Shown: positions 61,786-64,000 of the stretch, one piece after another
How the letters are laid out: every line of letters begins with the position of its first letter
Numbering within the stretch: the stretch's first letter is position 1
NCBI GenBank assembly: GCA_947685225.1
Contig: CANTUV010000003.1
Span: forward strand, 9,928,001 to 9,992,000
Length of the DNA stretch: 64,000 bases
Reading direction: 5' to 3'
Source: Garcia nutans
Taxonomy: Eukaryota; Streptophyta; Magnoliopsida; Malpighiales; Euphorbiaceae
The notes under the pieces: generated by a model
Seen by the model: only the letters and a program-made list of their open reading frames with translations
Databases searched by the model: none
Told to the model about the DNA's origin: nothing
Translations under genes and position numbers: made by a program

Positions 61786-64000
61786 TGTAATATCCTCATT
61801 TATGCCCTAGAAGTTTTGAGTATGTTGTTGTTATTGTGGTTGTTGATATATATATTGGGAAGTGAATGTTTGTGCATATATGTGTTAAATTGTAAGAGAA
61901 AAGAAATGGGAAGAGAATGTATATGTATATGTGTTTTGGAGAAGAAATTTAGGGTTTAGAGACAAATGTATATGTTGTTTATATGATGATATAATTAACA
62001 TATACATTGGTCAAATGAAGAGTCAAGGTGATGGTTAAGTGGAAGAAGATATTTTTGGTTGTTAATGAAATTACTATAAAGGGCTTATATGAGACAAAGA
62101 GTTAGTTATATGGTTAAGGGTGTTTTGGTAATTTTCCTTGTAAGATGCATGGTGGAGATTAAAAGAAGAAAAGGTGTTTGACTTGTGCATTTTCTTCTTT
62201 CTTTCTGGAAGTGGCCGGATTCTCCATAGACAAAGAGAGAAAGAGAGGTGATCTTGAGGTTTGAAGCATTTTGAAGAAAGAAACAAGGGTTTTGGTTAAA
62301 GATTTGTAGATTTCTTCATTTGAGGTAAGATCTTTTCTTTAATTTCTTCAATTCTTTTGAAGTGGTGTGAGAAAGGAATTAGGGTTTGTTGGTTTGATGA
62401 TGAGAAGTTGAGTTGGTGAAGGTGTTGGAAGTGATTGTGTTGAGTAAGAGTTGTGTTTAGTGAAATTGTTTCTGTTTTACAATTAGTAAAGGCTGTGATT
62501 TGTATGATTTTTAATTAATTATAGAAAAATGTTCTTGAAGTGAATTTTTGATATGTTGTGCCTCTATGAGTGTAGAATGACTGAAAAATATGTTGATTCG
62601 ATTTTGGAATGGTTATGAGTTTAGAAAGATTATTTTCATTAGACCTGTTCCAGCAGGTACCTTAACTGGGACAGCTATATTTCGTGATTTTTAATAAAAT
62701 GTAGAAAAATCATATCCAATCGAATTTTGGATATGTTGTTGCTTAGTGAGTCTAGTATTTGAGAAAAATAATTTGGAACCACGTTGATTGAATTTGATTT
62801 ATGGAATTCACAAAGTTCAGAACTGCTGCCAGGATGCAGGGCAATTGGGGCAGTCTGGTTAGGTGAACTATTTGACCAAGATTTTGTGTTCAGTTTGATC
62901 TGAAATTTTAAAGGGATGATTTTAAGATACAAAACTAAATTCTGTAAAAATTTTAGAATTTTTAGTCAAGTAGATTATTTTATACAATTTTTCAAAATAA
63001 GGATAAAATGGAGTTTAAAACCAGAATGTACTATTTATGGTTAGGGTTTTAATTCTTTGTTCTTTTTGCATTGCTTTGGTTTTCCAAAGGTAGGTTGGTC
63101 CTTAAACCTAACCCTAAACACTTTAAACACACTTGAATCAATGAATGTTATAATCAATTGTTCTTTGCCCTAATTGCATTGTTGAGATTGAACAATGTTA
63201 TGTTGTGCATTGTGAATGGTAATGTGTTTCATGAGTAATGTGGTATGAAATGTTGATATTTATGAATGATGCTATGTGAGATATAATGTGATCATGGATG
63301 AGATATATATATATATATACTTGAATAATGAGATGTTATATTGTGAAATGAAATGTGAAGCCATTGTTATTGGCTAAGATGATGTAATTGAAAGAAAGAA
63401 GGCATGTTTGCCTAAATGTGATGAGAATTGAGAATGGAAATGAATTGTTTGTTTAATATGTTATTCAGTTTCAGAGTTCTGGATTTGGGTGGCATGCCTA
63501 AGAAATGATGACAGGTAACAGTCTTGCCGGGTTGAGGACCTCCTCATAGGTGTTGAGTTGATGGTCCAAGAGACTGGGTCTGTTACACTATGAGATATAT
63601 GATTTGTAACAGTCTTGCCGGGTTGAGGATCTCCTCATATGTGTTGAGTTGATGATCCAAGAGACTGGGTCTGTTACACTTGCCTACGGGCGTGATTATT
63701 GTGACTATGAACCAAAGCAGTAACTCTGAACTCTGAATATCGTATTAAATACTTGTTGGGCCCATAGGTGTCAGGGTTATATGAATGTCCTAAATAATGT
63801 TATGAGTTAATGAAATGAGATGTTGGTTATTGAGTATGATTGATTAATGTTGAATGTGGAAAGATGTTGAAATGTGGTATGCTCATATGACTATGATTTG
63901 TGAAATGCATAATTATGTGGTTAACTTTATATTTATGATATTGATCTTATCAATAACATATGTGGCATTGCATTACATTAAAGCATACCATTAGCATGTT
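61786..64000 (+). repeat. Tekay-2 3' LTR, partial
   Basis: It is in register with the 5' LTR at an offset of 7644 bp. By eye no difference was seen over the visible 2215 bp, including the length of the (AT)n run. The last about 565 bp of the LTR lie outside the window. Confidence 0.95.

Larger units (their letters stand above)
54142..64000 (+). mobile_element. Tekay-2, intact chromovirus element, right end outside window
   Basis: The 5' LTR is 54142-56921, the iMet primer site 56927-56938, an uninterrupted gag-pol ORF spans 57089-61738, the polypurine tract is 61773-61784, and the 3' LTR starts at 61786 and runs past the window end. The visible 2215 bp of the 3' LTR look identical to the 5' LTR. 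Intact coding capacity and identical LTRs indicate very recent insertion and possible current autonomy. The left duplication should be TCTTC (54137-54141). It lies in the Tat gag region. Confidence 0.95.

Noticed and set aside
61735..61959. 74-codon ORF after Tekay-2 pol as an accessory gene
   Set aside because: It crosses the hairpin, PPT and LTR start; the LTR part is also in the 5' LTR frame at 54085-54315. It is a chance frame.

Overview
This window is plant nuclear DNA, most likely from a flowering plant and probably a eudicot. It carries the chromovirus (Tekay/Del), Athila and Tat lineages of Ty3/gypsy LTR retrotransposons. Primer sites match plant tRNA-iMet and tRNA-Asp, and the background is AT-rich and non-coding. 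I see no host gene, rRNA, tRNA gene or CRISPR array. The whole 64 kb can be explained as a stack of nested retrotransposons.

Layout, oldest to youngest. (1) A decayed Tat-lineage element on the minus strand is the substrate. Its pieces lie at 11302-11923, 14366-14634, 44860-49424 and 52515-54141, and include an antisense plus-strand ORF and a 26-bp tandem array. (2) Insertions into it are: an Athila-lineage element (571-11301, minus); a Tekay-type solo LTR 'D' (11924-14365, plus); a large Tekay element 'Tekay-1' (14635-44859, minus, target duplication TGTGA on both sides); a solo LTR 'E' (49425-52514, plus); and an intact, apparently young 'Tekay-2' (54142 to beyond the window, plus). Tekay-2 has a 1549-codon gag-pol ORF and LTRs that look identical over the visible part. 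(3) Tekay-1 was itself hit twice. A 9.6-kb non-autonomous LARD-type element (17921-27521, plus, duplication GATGT, near-identical 3267-bp LTRs, no coding capacity) sits in its integrase. A solo LTR 'C' (30924-42845, minus, duplication CAACA) sits in its 5' LTR. (4) LTR C was hit by a gag-only element (31888-41106, plus, duplication CACAT). A further Tekay-type LTR end occupies 1-570.

How the parts could work together: Tekay-2 encodes every enzyme a Tekay-type element needs (gag, protease, RT, RNase H, integrase with chromodomain). The LARD keeps the matching cis signals (iMet primer site, PBS-adjacent hairpin, hairpin before the polypurine tract, LTR ends) and could be mobilised in trans. The gag-only element would need a Tat/Ogre-type partner.

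The most unusual signals are non-coding. A 63-bp palindromic tandem repeat occurs in both Athila and Tekay LTRs. In Athila it occurs a second time, inside the element, directly upstream of a TATA box and a 3' ORF. Diverged Tekay-type LTRs also share hairpins with compensatory changes, inverted arms enclosing family-specific repeat arrays, and splice-donor-like sites. All comparisons were made by eye; no alignment, folding or database search was run.
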